Source: a virus. Taken from it: a stretch of 64,000 bases of DNA. The notes under the pieces were generated by a model. The model was not told the origin of the DNA and did not search any database. It was given only the letters and a program-made list of their open reading frames with translations. Every line of letters begins with the position of its first letter. Within the stretch, counting starts at the first letter, position 1. The translations under genes and the position numbers were made by a program. Positions 30,890 to 40,031 of the stretch are shown here, piece after piece. The stretch is from the IMG/VR virus record IMGVR_UViG_3300024264_000006, positions 62,001 through 126,000 of that record. One strand, 5' to 3'.

Positions 30890-32327
30890 TGTTCAAGTAC
30901 CTCACTCTGTTGACTTCATATTCATCAAATCCATATTCAAACTGGTTCTTTAAAGCATGCCAGTCCCTATACCTGCTATTTTCCAAACAGAAGGCCATCT
31001 TATCAGAAACACCTATGTCTGTCAAGCCTAAGGTGTCTAGAAGTTTACTTTGTTGTGGTGTGGGTTCTTCAAACACTGCAAGATAGTTTAGAGCGTTCTT
31101 ACGCAACAACCAGAAATTATTGTGGCCCAATATTTGTTCTACACGTTCTTGGAATGGATGTACCTCAACAAAACCCTTGAAGACGTACTCCGCATTATCC
31201 AACTTCTCCAACTTAAACGATAGGGGATAATACTTGGTATCATTATGAGAACGAACAAAGCACACATTCTTCTGTGGACTGTGTACTACCTCATAGTAGT
31301 TGTCCGCTATGAACCCTACACTGTCTTCAACATATGATCCTCTTATTGGTTTTACAAAAAGAGTCATACATTTGGATCGGGTCTCACCATACATAATTGC
31401 ACAATTCAATTGTCTCTCATCACACAGGTCATGAAGTTCTGGTGTGATCACTCCCATAGGGGAAACGAACTCAATTCTCTTTGCTTGTTCAGGCGTAATA
31501 TTTCTAGTACAAACTTCCAAGGTTTCTAAATTCTTAAAGAAGATAACCTTTCTATCATCCATCTCAAAGACGTTCTGTAAGGCCTTACCTAGACCACCCA
31601 TTTGCCACATCTCTATCCTATCCCACCAGTTCACAAAGTAGTGTTTTGTTGAACCCATGAAAGAGGCACACGTATATGTGATGAAAGACATGCCATGCAA
31701 CACATTAAAAGAATGGATACCAATAGTGTCCTTCATGTTAAACAATTTATAGTGACGATGAGCTAGACCCCAACACTCCTTGTGAGTATAATATTGGTAC
31801 TCAAATCCGTCTTCGAACTGACCATCCGAATAGGTGACCCAAAAAGGATCGTCAGGTAAAACATCTGGATGATGAAACTCAATCGGTTTATTATAGTTTT
31901 CAATGTCTACAGTATCGACGTTTATCATTTCAACCTCGACAGTATCCTCGTAGTACTCTTCCTGAACTCCATCCAACATCTTAAGTGTCAAGGAATCCCA
32001 AAATCCAAATGATGCGGGCAAGTCTGTCGCAACCATAGGAACCTTTGCTTTCGGGTTCCAAGCCAAATTAGCAGAAAACACTTGTGCACCTAGTTCTGCA
32101 CACGCCATAACAAGAGCGGTAGTCTTCACATTATTCTTCGAAACACCAAGACCGACCAATTGACCCTTGCGTAGTCCATACTCATTTGACAGGTATGCTT
32201 TCCATTTGTCAATAGTATTCCAGAAACGTTCCTTGTCATAAGGTGTTGAATCACCCAACATCTGATTCATGACGTTTCTGAGTTGAAGCTGTTCTCTGTT
32301 TTGAATTATGTATCGATCAATAATCAT
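30873..32327 (-). CDS. Divergent ANL-like (adenylate-forming) protein
   Basis: 484 aa from ATG 32325-32327, preceded by GAGGAAATTGAAA; five residues more if the upstream ATG is used. RKGQLVGLGVSKNN and MACAELGAQVFSANLAW align with KKGDLVAISILNVN and ACAELGLRVILL of the 5.3-6.6 kb enzyme, and IMYGETRSK occupies the YGxTE position. The P-loop position reads VTYSDGQFEDG, lacking the Ser/Thr/Gly-rich sequence. It is probably a catalytically altered or inactive paralogue. Confidence 0.55.
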   Translation of the reverse strand: MIIDRYIIQNREQLQLRNVMNQMLGDSTPYDKERFWNTIDKWKAYLSNEYGLRKGQLVGLGVSKNNVKTTALVMACAELGAQVFSANLAWNPKAKVPMVATDLPASFGFWDSLTLKMLDGVQEEYYEDTVEVEMINVDTVDIENYNKPIEFHHPDVLPDDPFWVTYSDGQFEDGFEYQYYTHKECWGLAHRHYKLFNMKDTIGIHSFNVLHGMSFITYTCASFMGSTKHYFVNWWDRIEMWQMGGLGKALQNVFEMDDRKVIFFKNLETLEVCTRNITPEQAKRIEFVSPMGVITPELHDLCDERQLNCAIMYGETRSKCMTLFVKPIRGSYVEDSVGFIADNYYEVVHSPQKNVCFVRSHNDTKYYPLSFKLEKLDNAEYVFKGFVEVHPFQERVEQILGHNNFWLLRKNALNYLAVFEEPTPQQSKLLDTLGLTDIGVSDKMAFCLENSRYRDWHALKNQFEYGFDEYEVNRVRYLNSGENK

Positions 32328-32988
32328 TTTCAATTTCCTCAATTAACATATCACGTAACTGTATTGCATTTTCATCACGGGAATCATTTTTACCATATCC
32401 GCAGAATTTATATGCGAGAGTAATACGTTCTCCACCAGCGTAGGCGGCATGCCAAAATATATTTTCAGGTTCTTCTTTTGGCCCAAAGTAATAGTGTCTG
32501 CACTGCCAACCTTTGACATCTGGAATAGTGACTACTTCGTCTTTCTCATTATCATAATAAGTAAAGTAACCATCACCATCTGACCAAGTAAAGAGAACTT
32601 GATAGGCAGAGGCATCCCAGTTAGTGTGCCATCCAACAAAACCGCCTGGCGGATAATACGACAAAAGGGCACTAGTGTGTGCCCCTATCTCAGCAGCGAA
32701 TTCAAACTTGACCATGTTCATATATGAAGACCAAACATTCGGGTCTTCACGCACCATCTTTCCAATCGGTTGTGCGAAATGCCTGTCCGGTGGGCCTACC
32801 AGTCCACCCTTGAGAGATACGTCTCTAAGGTATTCTTCACTGGTGTAATACTCACCCTTCTCCATGTCCTCAGTAGAACTGTAAGCGTAGTACTTGGGGT
32901 TTCTGTAACCCTCTGTAGAGAACATCTCATCTTTGAACTTATCAAGAGTAACAAGAAACGTCTTGTTGCGAATCGTGACTTCGGACAT
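32317..32988 (-). CDS. 2OG-Fe(II)-oxygenase-like protein with H-x3-D spacing (paralogue A)
   Basis: 223 aa. YYPPGGFVGWHTNWDASAY gives H121 and D125; IFWHAAYAGGERITLAYKF gives H180 and R188. This is a double-stranded beta-helix iron site, but with His-x3-Asp instead of the usual His-x-Asp. The 61802-62449 gene has the same spacing and surroundings. Hydroxylation of protein, sugar or nucleotide could be the role. Overlaps the neighbour on each side. Confidence 0.6.
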   Translation of the reverse strand: MSEVTIRNKTFLVTLDKFKDEMFSTEGYRNPKYYAYSSTEDMEKGEYYTSEEYLRDVSLKGGLVGPPDRHFAQPIGKMVREDPNVWSSYMNMVKFEFAAEIGAHTSALLSYYPPGGFVGWHTNWDASAYQVLFTWSDGDGYFTYYDNEKDEVVTIPDVKGWQCRHYYFGPKEEPENIFWHAAYAGGERITLAYKFCGYGKNDSRDENAIQLRDMLIEEIENDY

Positions 32989-33257
32989 TAGATAATAAGA
33001 CCGGATACCGCTTGACGATATGAAGAAGCAAAGTCATCACTAGTTGCTACCACATACACATAATTTTTAAACTGAGCGCTGGTAGGATTTTCACGGCCGG
33101 TCATACAGACACCACGTGCAAATCCAATCTCGTTTTCGGCCGTTGCAACCAACATACGAGGATCGTTGATCAAAAGAACACCGTCTTTCTCACCATTATA
33201 TTTACCAACATATTCACCACTCTGTGCTACCACAGATACAATATCATTTTTCTTCAT
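32988..33257 (-). CDS. Conserved T4-like phage protein, 89 aa
   Basis: MKKNDIVSVVAQSGEYVGKYNG starts a small beta barrel (possible Sm-like topology) with DPRMLVATAENEIGFARGVCMTG, conserved in marine T4-like phages. Function unknown. Stop and next start share one base. Confidence 0.7.
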   Translation of the reverse strand: MKKNDIVSVVAQSGEYVGKYNGEKDGVLLINDPRMLVATAENEIGFARGVCMTGRENPTSAQFKNYVYVVATSDDFASSYRQAVSGLII

Positions 33258-33417
33258 TTCTTATTCCCTTTTTAAAAGACCACTGATCAGTGATATCATT
33301 TTTCTCCCAGATAATAGTATCACCGACCTTAAGGTCAAGTGCATCCATCATCTCATCAGAGAATTCTAAACACTGATAGCCGTCACTATCTTCAATTACG
33401 TTACACGTATAAATCAT
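33244..33417 (-). CDS. AbrB-like/antitoxin-like small protein, 57 aa
   Basis: ATG 33415-33417 overlaps the thyX stop (ATGA); TGA 33244-33246. MIYTCNVIEDSDGYQCLEF then MDALDLKVGDTIIWE is the strand-helix-strand of AbrB/MazE-type swapped-hairpin proteins, usually DNA binding. Recurring in phages next to small early genes. Confidence 0.65.
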   Translation of the reverse strand: MIYTCNVIEDSDGYQCLEFSDEMMDALDLKVGDTIIWEKNDITDQWSFKKGIRNEEK

Positions 33418-34166
33418 CCTGTAAACTTACCCGTTTCAATATCAACACCCGCATCATCTACAAGTCTTTGTTTAGGTTCAGGATCAAATGCCTTCATTAC
33501 ATTCGGGAAGTGCACACCCAATAAATCCCAACAATCTTTAGCAATCAACATATGTTCTTTCTGTGTACCATTAGCCATTCGCAATTGACAGTAGTGAATC
33601 CATGATCGAAGTGTACCAGACACATAAAGAGTTGTCTCTGTGTTACCTTCAGGTAGGACTGCACGTGCTTGTTCTTTTGCGATACCATTATCTAGTGCCC
33701 ACTTATAGACTTGTTTTGACTTATTGATAACTTCAGACTGTTTCATATTCCAGTTTTCGTACAGGCGTTCTTCTTGAGTTTTATTACCACCCTTACCAAA
33801 GTCTTCGATATCTAGGTCAACAGAATTCTGTCGGTTCTTGGGGTCTTGCAGTCTTGCAGCCCTCTGAGTAAAGTCTTCACTGACCGCATACCTCTGAGAG
33901 AATTCTTGAAATGAAAACGAGCGGTGTCGAATAATTTGTCGAGAAATATCACGAGTCGTTGTAATTTCTATAGTTGCACTAACCATTTCAAAGGGTGACC
34001 AGTGTTGTTCACGGATCAAGTATTTCAACAGTTTTGGGGCCGTTTCTTTGTTCGCCTGATTGCCTGGGTTACTAACTCTAGCTGCATACGCAACAAGTTC
34101 TTCAGCAGTATGACAATCAGTGATTGCACTGGGTTGACTTAGAGAAATTAATTTAATCTTGCTCAT
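33414..34166 (-). CDS. thyX: Flavin-dependent thymidylate synthase
   Basis: 250 aa. RHRSFSFQEFSQRY (80-93) is the ThyX signature (RHRxxSxNEYSxRY with N-to-Q), and GTLRSWIHYCQLRM near the end matches the C-terminal FAD/dUMP region. Converts dUMP to dTMP using FAD and methylene-THF. Completes dNTP supply together with RNR, dCMP deaminase and the MazG-like protein. Confidence 0.95.
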   Translation of the reverse strand: MSKIKLISLSQPSAITDCHTAEELVAYAARVSNPGNQANKETAPKLLKYLIREQHWSPFEMVSATIEITTTRDISRQIIRHRSFSFQEFSQRYAVSEDFTQRAARLQDPKNRQNSVDLDIEDFGKGGNKTQEERLYENWNMKQSEVINKSKQVYKWALDNGIAKEQARAVLPEGNTETTLYVSGTLRSWIHYCQLRMANGTQKEHMLIAKDCWDLLGVHFPNVMKAFDPEPKQRLVDDAGVDIETGKFTG

Positions 34167-34347
34167 TTTTTATTTCATTTTCCTTTTCTTCGTCGAACCA
34201 GCCCTTCTCCATGAAATATTCAAGGGCTTCTTCGACTCCTTCTATTTTGCCTTCTTCTTTTCCAAGATATCTTGCTATATACCATACAGGTACTATAACT
34301 AACAAAGAATAGAATAAGTGTTCCCACATTCCAATTGGTTCAGACAT
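34153..34347 (-). CDS. Small membrane protein, 64 aa
   Basis: One hydrophobic segment at about 11-25 (LFYSLLVIVPVWYIA), then an acidic helical tail. Stop overlaps the thyX start by 14 bases, start abuts the helicase stop. No family recognised. Confidence 0.6.
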   Translation of the reverse strand: MSEPIGMWEHLFYSLLVIVPVWYIARYLGKEEGKIEGVEEALEYFMEKGWFDEEKENEIKNEQD

Positions 34348-35774
34348 TAGATTTTAAATCCTCTGAATTTATTTTCCATGTTCAATCTCTCACCAGAGGC
34401 AGAGTTATCAAACGCTGGGCCATTGTCCTCTTCTTCCTGTTCAGAAGATTGATCACAATCGTATAACCGCATCTTACTACGATCCACACCAAGTACGAAA
34501 CGTGCATTGTATGTAGGATCATTATATCGGTTCTTAAGTTGTTTAACCAACATCTTACCTTGTGCTTGTAATTCTTGATTTGATATCAAGGCAAACATAA
34601 AGTCAGCAGTTGCGGGAAGTCCGAATGATTCGGAAGTATCTTCCAGACCGACATCATCATTAGAGTAACCAGAACGTGTTGTCTGCGTGGCAGATACGAT
34701 TGGTAGATCGAACTCCACAGCAAGTCCACGTAACTCTTCTGCAATACTCTTGATGTAAGTGTACGAGTTAATTGCACCACCCATAGACTTCATACGTGAA
34801 GAGGCACAGATGTTTAGATAGTCAATGTAGATGATATCAGGAACAAAGTTCTTTTTCAGTTTCAGTTCATTGAGAAGGGCACGGAAATGACTGGCGTTCG
34901 CTTGTCCTGTAGGATACTCCTTGACAATTAACTTGCCTTGAGTTTTACGGGATATCTCACCCACCCTATCACGGAACATATCCAGAGAGAGGTTCTCAAG
35001 TTGATCTATTGGAACATTCAATAGATTAGCATCGATACGTTCAGCAATGCGTTCCTCAGCCATTTCCATAGTGACATATAATACATTCTTACCTTGGGAA
35101 AGGTTAGCTCCAGCACAGTGGCACATAAAAAGGGATTTACCTACACCCGTACCCGCAAGGGCAATGTTCAGGGTCTTGTTAGGCATTCCACCCTTAGTGA
35201 TGGAGTTGAAGTATTCTAGATCAAACGGTAGTCGTTCTTCCTTCTCATGATAGAAGTTGTAACGAGAGTCTACGTTCTCTAGATAGTCATGACCAATGTT
35301 GGTATCAAAGGTAACCGCCAATGCCTTGGTCAGAACATCGGGGATAGAACCCTTGGAGAGGGTCTTGTGTTTACCTTCAATAATGTTGATTGATTCCATG
35401 ACAGCATTGAATACGGCCCGATCTTGGCACCATGATTCAGTACGGTCAACTAACCAATCTAAATTAGTGTTTTCTTCTTTCTGAAATAAGTTAGGTAGTA
35501 TCTCCATTGCATGACGGTACTGTTCATCCGACATACGATCACCTTCATCAATCTCAATCTTGAAGGCTTCCATCGTAGGAAGTTTGTTGTACTTGGCAAT
35601 GAACTTGGTAAACTCTTTGAATAGAGATCGATACACACCATCAAAATAATCTGGTTGTACGAATGCAGCTACTTTACGAGCATACTGATCATTTGTTACT
35701 AGGTTTTTGAGTACGGTTTGTTCTAAATTAATTTCCACTAGTTCTCTCTTTTGCGACAAGCCAACCTTCAGCAT
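34347..35774 (-). CDS. 41: Replicative DNA helicase (T4 gp41-like)
   Basis: 475 aa. DnaB-type helicase: N-terminal domain, then Walker A ALAGTGVGKS with NKTLNI before it, DIIYIDYLNIC as Walker B, and SATQTTRSGYSND as the H3/sensor segment. Unwinds DNA 5'-3' on the lagging strand, working with primase. The first ORF start overlaps the 35728-36069 gene by 47 bases; a later ATG is not obvious. Confidence 0.95.
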   Translation of the reverse strand: MLKVGLSQKRELVEINLEQTVLKNLVTNDQYARKVAAFVQPDYFDGVYRSLFKEFTKFIAKYNKLPTMEAFKIEIDEGDRMSDEQYRHAMEILPNLFQKEENTNLDWLVDRTESWCQDRAVFNAVMESINIIEGKHKTLSKGSIPDVLTKALAVTFDTNIGHDYLENVDSRYNFYHEKEERLPFDLEYFNSITKGGMPNKTLNIALAGTGVGKSLFMCHCAGANLSQGKNVLYVTMEMAEERIAERIDANLLNVPIDQLENLSLDMFRDRVGEISRKTQGKLIVKEYPTGQANASHFRALLNELKLKKNFVPDIIYIDYLNICASSRMKSMGGAINSYTYIKSIAEELRGLAVEFDLPIVSATQTTRSGYSNDDVGLEDTSESFGLPATADFMFALISNQELQAQGKMLVKQLKNRYNDPTYNARFVLGVDRSKMRLYDCDQSSEQEEEDNGPAFDNSASGERLNMENKFRGFKI

Positions 35775-36069
35775 GAGCAGTCTCTAAAATATCTTCTAGA
35801 ATATCTGCAGCATGTTCCTGAAGGTCAGTGTCTTCAGTTGTTATGTCAGGGTCAGGGGTATATACTATCACAAAATTGAACGTAAGGCAATCCCTTTTTC
35901 CATCAAACGCAACATTACCATAACGAATAACAGTTTCCACAAAATCTCCACGTAGGATGCGAACATCCCACGCTTGATCATTTGGAGAGTCTTCTACGGG
36001 GATAAGATCATAATCCAACCCCACACAAACTTTGTCTACATTAAGCTTCGGCATACTCAGCAATCTCAT
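35728..36069 (-). CDS. Conserved T4-like phage protein, 113 aa
   Basis: VCVGLDYDLIPVEDSPNDQAW and DVRILRGDFVETVIRYGN are strongly kept in T4-like phages near uvsX and gene 41. Function unknown. Start could be M6 (ATG 36052-36054). It overlaps both uvsX (29 bases) and the helicase gene. Confidence 0.75.
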   Translation of the reverse strand: MRLLSMPKLNVDKVCVGLDYDLIPVEDSPNDQAWDVRILRGDFVETVIRYGNVAFDGKRDCLTFNFVIVYTPDPDITTEDTDLQEHAADILEDILETAHAEGWLVAKERTSGN

Positions 36070-37096
36070 CCATGTCTACTTGAGTAGGAAGACCAATCTG
36101 GTATTGCTTTTTCAGGAACTCAGCGAAGTCGGTGAATTCAAAGATTGGTGTCCAGAATTCTTCTTTGAGAGTTTCTGCTAACCGTACTTTCGGTTCAGAG
36201 ACCTCTCCGCTTTCCCTATCAACACGAGCATACCAACCATTGGAAGGTTTAATACAATAACCACCAGCAAGAGCAGCGTCCAACAAACCACTAAAACGCT
36301 CCACGCCACCATCCCAAGAAACAGAGATAGGGATTTTACTTTTCTCTTTAACATATCGAGACTTTTCAACATTAATGATGAAATCATATCCAGTAACCTC
36401 CGTACCAGTTTTATTCTGTCTGCGTCCAAGAATCCAGATGTTGTCTGCACTGTAGTAAATACCAGTACCACCACCTACGACATCTTTCGGAAACAAACCA
36501 ATTTCTTTATATGTATGGTTTACGGCCAACAAAGGAATATTTTTCATTGCAAGGTATGGAGTTGTCATACGGAACAGACCTTTCAGTGCCTTCGCACGTG
36601 ACATGTCTGCAACAGACTTCTCGTTGATTGCATCTTCAAGTTCTTTCTTAGATGCGAGGTTACCAATAGAATCAATAACCACAATAACATTGTCAGTTCT
36701 TTCCATAGATTCAAGTTGACTGATTAGGTCAAACTTAAGTTCTTCTACGTTTGTGATAGGAGTATGTAGAACCCGACTAGTGTCAATTCCAAACTGTGTG
36801 AAATAAGACTGGGGTGAACCAAACTCACTATCGTAAAATAGCATGACCGCATCTTTTTTCTCCCGTAGATAAGCACCCGCCATCAATAGGGCGAATGACG
36901 TTTTAAAGTGTTTACTAGGGCCTGCTAGTACAGTCAGGCCAGGCGTAACACCACCATCGATTGATCCCGACAATGCCACATTAACCATTGGCACATCGGT
37001 GGTCACCATATCTTTTTCAGTAAAGAATTTACTCTCCGACAGTACTTCCGTTGCCTTGATCTTTGAGTTCTTCCTCAGTTTGTCCATCACGCTCAT
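36041..37096 (-). CDS. uvsX: UvsX recombinase (RecA-like)
   Basis: 351 aa with start at ATG 37094-37096 (MSVMDKLRKNSKIKATEVL), following GGAG; the longer frame from 37138 lies inside the upstream gene. Walker A GPSKHFKTS and Walker B VIVVIDSIGN are intact. Strand exchange and recombination-dependent replication, with UvsY, UvsW and gp46/47 elsewhere in the window. The start overlaps the coding sequence of the UDP-glucose dehydrogenase by 68 bases. Confidence 0.95.
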   Translation of the reverse strand: MSVMDKLRKNSKIKATEVLSESKFFTEKDMVTTDVPMVNVALSGSIDGGVTPGLTVLAGPSKHFKTSFALLMAGAYLREKKDAVMLFYDSEFGSPQSYFTQFGIDTSRVLHTPITNVEELKFDLISQLESMERTDNVIVVIDSIGNLASKKELEDAINEKSVADMSRAKALKGLFRMTTPYLAMKNIPLLAVNHTYKEIGLFPKDVVGGGTGIYYSADNIWILGRRQNKTGTEVTGYDFIINVEKSRYVKEKSKIPISVSWDGGVERFSGLLDAALAGGYCIKPSNGWYARVDRESGEVSEPKVRLAETLKEEFWTPIFEFTDFAEFLKKQYQIGLPTQVDMDEIAEYAEA

Positions 37097-38069
37097 TATC
37101 ATCTCCAAATGTAATATTATTAACTTTCTCTCTTTCATCCAACTCGTAGTGTCTACGATATCCAGAATTGATATCTAGAACTTTCTCTAACAAGTCAAAC
37201 GAAATAGTCTCACCAGCTTCATTCTTAAACTCAGAGAATTTAAGAAAAGCCATTGTGTCTTTAGGTAGACACGCACCACCAAACCCACGCTTCCTGTCAT
37301 AGCCAGGCACACGAGTGTGTCCAATACCTACACGAGGGTCATTACCCATTACACGTGTAATAATATTGTAACTACAACCAAACGCATTCACCAGATCAAA
37401 GAACTGGTTGAAAAACGTTACCTTGGTCGAAAGGTATGAATTGATTCCGTACTTCACAAAGGATGCCTCTGCGGCTGACATACGGTAATATTGATCCGAC
37501 TTACACAAACTGAAGATATCATAAATCTCTGTCAGTTCACCAGTGGCGTTTGGTGCACCACCCAATACATGGAACTCCGCATTCACGAATTGTTCCTCTG
37601 CGTTCTTCTCTGTGAGGAACTCAGGATTGTATACGAGTCTTTCCACACCATCTTCAAACATAGAGTTGTATAGTCTATCGATGATGTCTGGTGTGATTGT
37701 TGATTTAATAACAACCAACGCTTCGGTGTGTTCTATTAGTTTGAGTACCGCATCTTCTACAATAGACGCATCAACAAATCCAGATTCAGGATTCATTGGT
37801 GTTGGTGCACATACAAAAACACACATAGGACTGAACTCAACCATTGAGTCAATGTCCGTATCATACTTCGGGTCAACAATATGTAAGTCAACTAAAGGAT
37901 GACAGAATGCATACTCTACTGCACGACCAACAAAACCATGCCCTACAATACCCAAACGAAATGGGTTTGTTGGACTGATCGGTTTCTGTTTGTCCGCTGT
38001 TGTCAAACCATCGGTGTCGGTTAACCCCTTCGGTTTATATTGATCAAAATCATCTGCCATTTGTAACAT
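37029..38069 (-). CDS. UDP-glucose 6-dehydrogenase family enzyme
   Basis: 346 aa. Rossmann LGIVGHGFVGRAVEYAF, IKSTITP, YNPEFLTEKNA and the catalytic Cys in GFGGACLPKDT identify the UDP-glucose/GDP-mannose dehydrogenase family. Oxidises UDP-glucose to UDP-glucuronate. Coupled to the epimerase downstream in the same pathway (20-base overlap). The acidic C-terminal tail extends into uvsX. Confidence 0.85.
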   Translation of the reverse strand: MLQMADDFDQYKPKGLTDTDGLTTADKQKPISPTNPFRLGIVGHGFVGRAVEYAFCHPLVDLHIVDPKYDTDIDSMVEFSPMCVFVCAPTPMNPESGFVDASIVEDAVLKLIEHTEALVVIKSTITPDIIDRLYNSMFEDGVERLVYNPEFLTEKNAEEQFVNAEFHVLGGAPNATGELTEIYDIFSLCKSDQYYRMSAAEASFVKYGINSYLSTKVTFFNQFFDLVNAFGCSYNIITRVMGNDPRVGIGHTRVPGYDRKRGFGGACLPKDTMAFLKFSEFKNEAGETISFDLLEKVLDINSGYRRHYELDEREKVNNITFGDDNERDGQTEEELKDQGNGSTVGE

Positions 38070-39090
38070 CTCCTATTTTCGGTATCCATTCGGCATACCA
38101 TTGATAAAAATTAGTAACACCGTGTTCTATTGACACCTTCGGTTTGTACCCGAATGCCTGAAGCTTTTCGGTGTTACTCCAAGTCTCTGTTGTATCAGCT
38201 GGGTGTTTAGGCACCATATTCATTATAGCTTTCTTGCCACAATTCTGTTCTATTGAATTAATAAAGTCCAATAGATTTACCTGTTCACCCCGTCCGATAT
38301 TGAATATTTCATTTGATTCAATTTTACCAGAGTCAAAGTTCTCCAACACAATCTCAATACCATCTAGGATATCTTCGATGTATGTGAAGTCTCGCTTCAT
38401 ATCCCCATAATTATACACGTCAATTGGTTCTCCGGCAAGTATTTTTTTCGTAAATTGAAAAAGAGCCATGTCCGGTCTGCCCCAAGGGCCGTATACAGTG
38501 AAGAATCTTAACCCAACATTTTCAATTCCGGATATCTTGAATTGACATTCATTTACATACTTGGTATAAGCATAAGCGTTGAGTTGGTGTGCCTGTACAT
38601 TATCTTCTTTCCATCCGTCTTCAGTGATAGGTGTACCACCATACACAGAACTAGTAGAGGCGTAAATTACTTTGGGTCTATCTTCGGGTTTCAACTGATT
38701 AATAAAATCGATCATACACTGAGTACCGTTGATATTGTTAGAGTGGTACTCACCCTCTTTACCAAAAGAATCCCTTACACCCGCATGAGCGGCTAGGTGA
38801 ATTATATAATCAAACCCATACTTGGTATCATCCGCTCTTCTATCGGGGTCTGCGATTGCTTGGTCTGAGTTAGTGAACACGTGATCCCACAGAGAATTAC
38901 TTCTGATATCAATCTCTGTCCAAGTTGGTAGTTTGAAATAATCTCTTCGTCTGACTTTAAGTCTATTTTTGTAAAGATGGTTGTTGAAGTTGTCAATCAT
39001 AATAACATCATGATTTGCCATAAGGCGATTGTGAAGTTGTGATCCAATAAACCCCGCTCCACCAGTTACTAATATTCTTTTTCTATCCAT
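38050..39090 (-). CDS. NAD-dependent UDP-sugar epimerase (UDP-glucuronate 4-epimerase type)
   Basis: 346 aa. N-terminal GGAGFIGSQL, Ser/Tyr/Lys catalysis in STSSVYGG and YAYTKYVNE (YxxxK), and FFTVYGPWGRPDMA, the CapI/UDP-GlcA 4-epimerase signature. With the dehydrogenase it gives UDP-galacturonate from UDP-glucose, a donor for the glycosyltransferases seen at both ends and at 43 kb. Confidence 0.9.
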   Translation of the reverse strand: MDRKRILVTGGAGFIGSQLHNRLMANHDVIMIDNFNNHLYKNRLKVRRRDYFKLPTWTEIDIRSNSLWDHVFTNSDQAIADPDRRADDTKYGFDYIIHLAAHAGVRDSFGKEGEYHSNNINGTQCMIDFINQLKPEDRPKVIYASTSSVYGGTPITEDGWKEDNVQAHQLNAYAYTKYVNECQFKISGIENVGLRFFTVYGPWGRPDMALFQFTKKILAGEPIDVYNYGDMKRDFTYIEDILDGIEIVLENFDSGKIESNEIFNIGRGEQVNLLDFINSIEQNCGKKAIMNMVPKHPADTTETWSNTEKLQAFGYKPKVSIEHGVTNFYQWYAEWIPKIGDVTNGR

Positions 39091-40031
39091 TATCCATTCC
39101 TATAAATGTATTCTAACGCTCTATCAGCCTCAACTGTAAGAGGTCTGTTCTCATACCAATTACCCGTGGAACTATCAAACTGTTTACACATGTTAGCAAT
39201 CTGTGTTGCTGTGATCGGGTATCCACTTTCCACTGCTCTGCCTGCTATAGCGACCATGATCTGATACATCTTGTGATACCAACCCGTACCAGTTATTTGT
39301 ATATATTCTGCCGCCAAAGATTTAGGCCAGAAGGGACAGTCGGAGTATCCAACCCAATTATAATTGATGTTTGTGAGTTGACTCTTTCGGTGTTCAATGA
39401 CTGCCTTTTGTAATTCTGGTGGTAATCTATCTAGGAAAGAATTACCTGTCTTCTCCACGTAGGGATTTTTTGCCATTAGTTCCGATACGTTAAGAGCATT
39501 ACCGCCATCATGGTTAAAGATAAAGTTGTTGGAATTAGGATATAAAGCTGGTACATAATACATTCTCGCAAGGTCTTTAGTCTGCGGGTCTCCAATCTCT
39601 CCAAGTTCTGTATTAAGGGAGTGCCAGAATGCTTTGATATTATCTCGTGCGATAGGTTCATCAGTTCTGAATACAATACGGAACTTAGCCATATCGTCCC
39701 TAGAACTAGCAGTACTATACACAACAAAATCCAACCCATGAAACTGATCAATTAGGGTCTCCTTTAAAAGTGATATGTCGTTAGGATATGCATGGTCATC
39801 CACATCAACAGCACACCAAGAACCCCAATGCAAAGTAGATCGATTACTACGAGTCGAACCGTCTTCGAAAACAGCAGGAGTAATAAGAGGACTAGAATTA
39901 TTTCCACCTTTCTCACCTTTTTGTTTAGACAAACCATATAACAAACTTACAAACTTGTCCCATGTATCTAGAGAGACACGCTTGTGAGTTTTGTTATCAA
40001 ACTGGTTTTTAAATATAGTTAATTCATACAT
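39090..40031 (-). CDS. AEP-type primase/polymerase-like replication protein
   Basis: 313 aa from ATG 40029-40031 (MYELTIFKNQFD); a longer frame begins at 40052. AVDVDDHAYPN supplies metal-binding Asp residues, and VVYSTASSRDDMAKFRIVF is the His/Arg-strand motif of plasmid and phage AEP primases (TxSS...FRxVF). The C-terminal domain resembles PriCT helical regions. It lies next to polymerase and helicase, where T4 uses a Toprim primase (gp61), not seen here. Assignment is motif-based. Confidence 0.65.
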   Translation of the reverse strand: MYELTIFKNQFDNKTHKRVSLDTWDKFVSLLYGLSKQKGEKGGNNSSPLITPAVFEDGSTRSNRSTLHWGSWCAVDVDDHAYPNDISLLKETLIDQFHGLDFVVYSTASSRDDMAKFRIVFRTDEPIARDNIKAFWHSLNTELGEIGDPQTKDLARMYYVPALYPNSNNFIFNHDGGNALNVSELMAKNPYVEKTGNSFLDRLPPELQKAVIEHRKSQLTNINYNWVGYSDCPFWPKSLAAEYIQITGTGWYHKMYQIMVAIAGRAVESGYPITATQIANMCKQFDSSTGNWYENRPLTVEADRALEYIYRNG

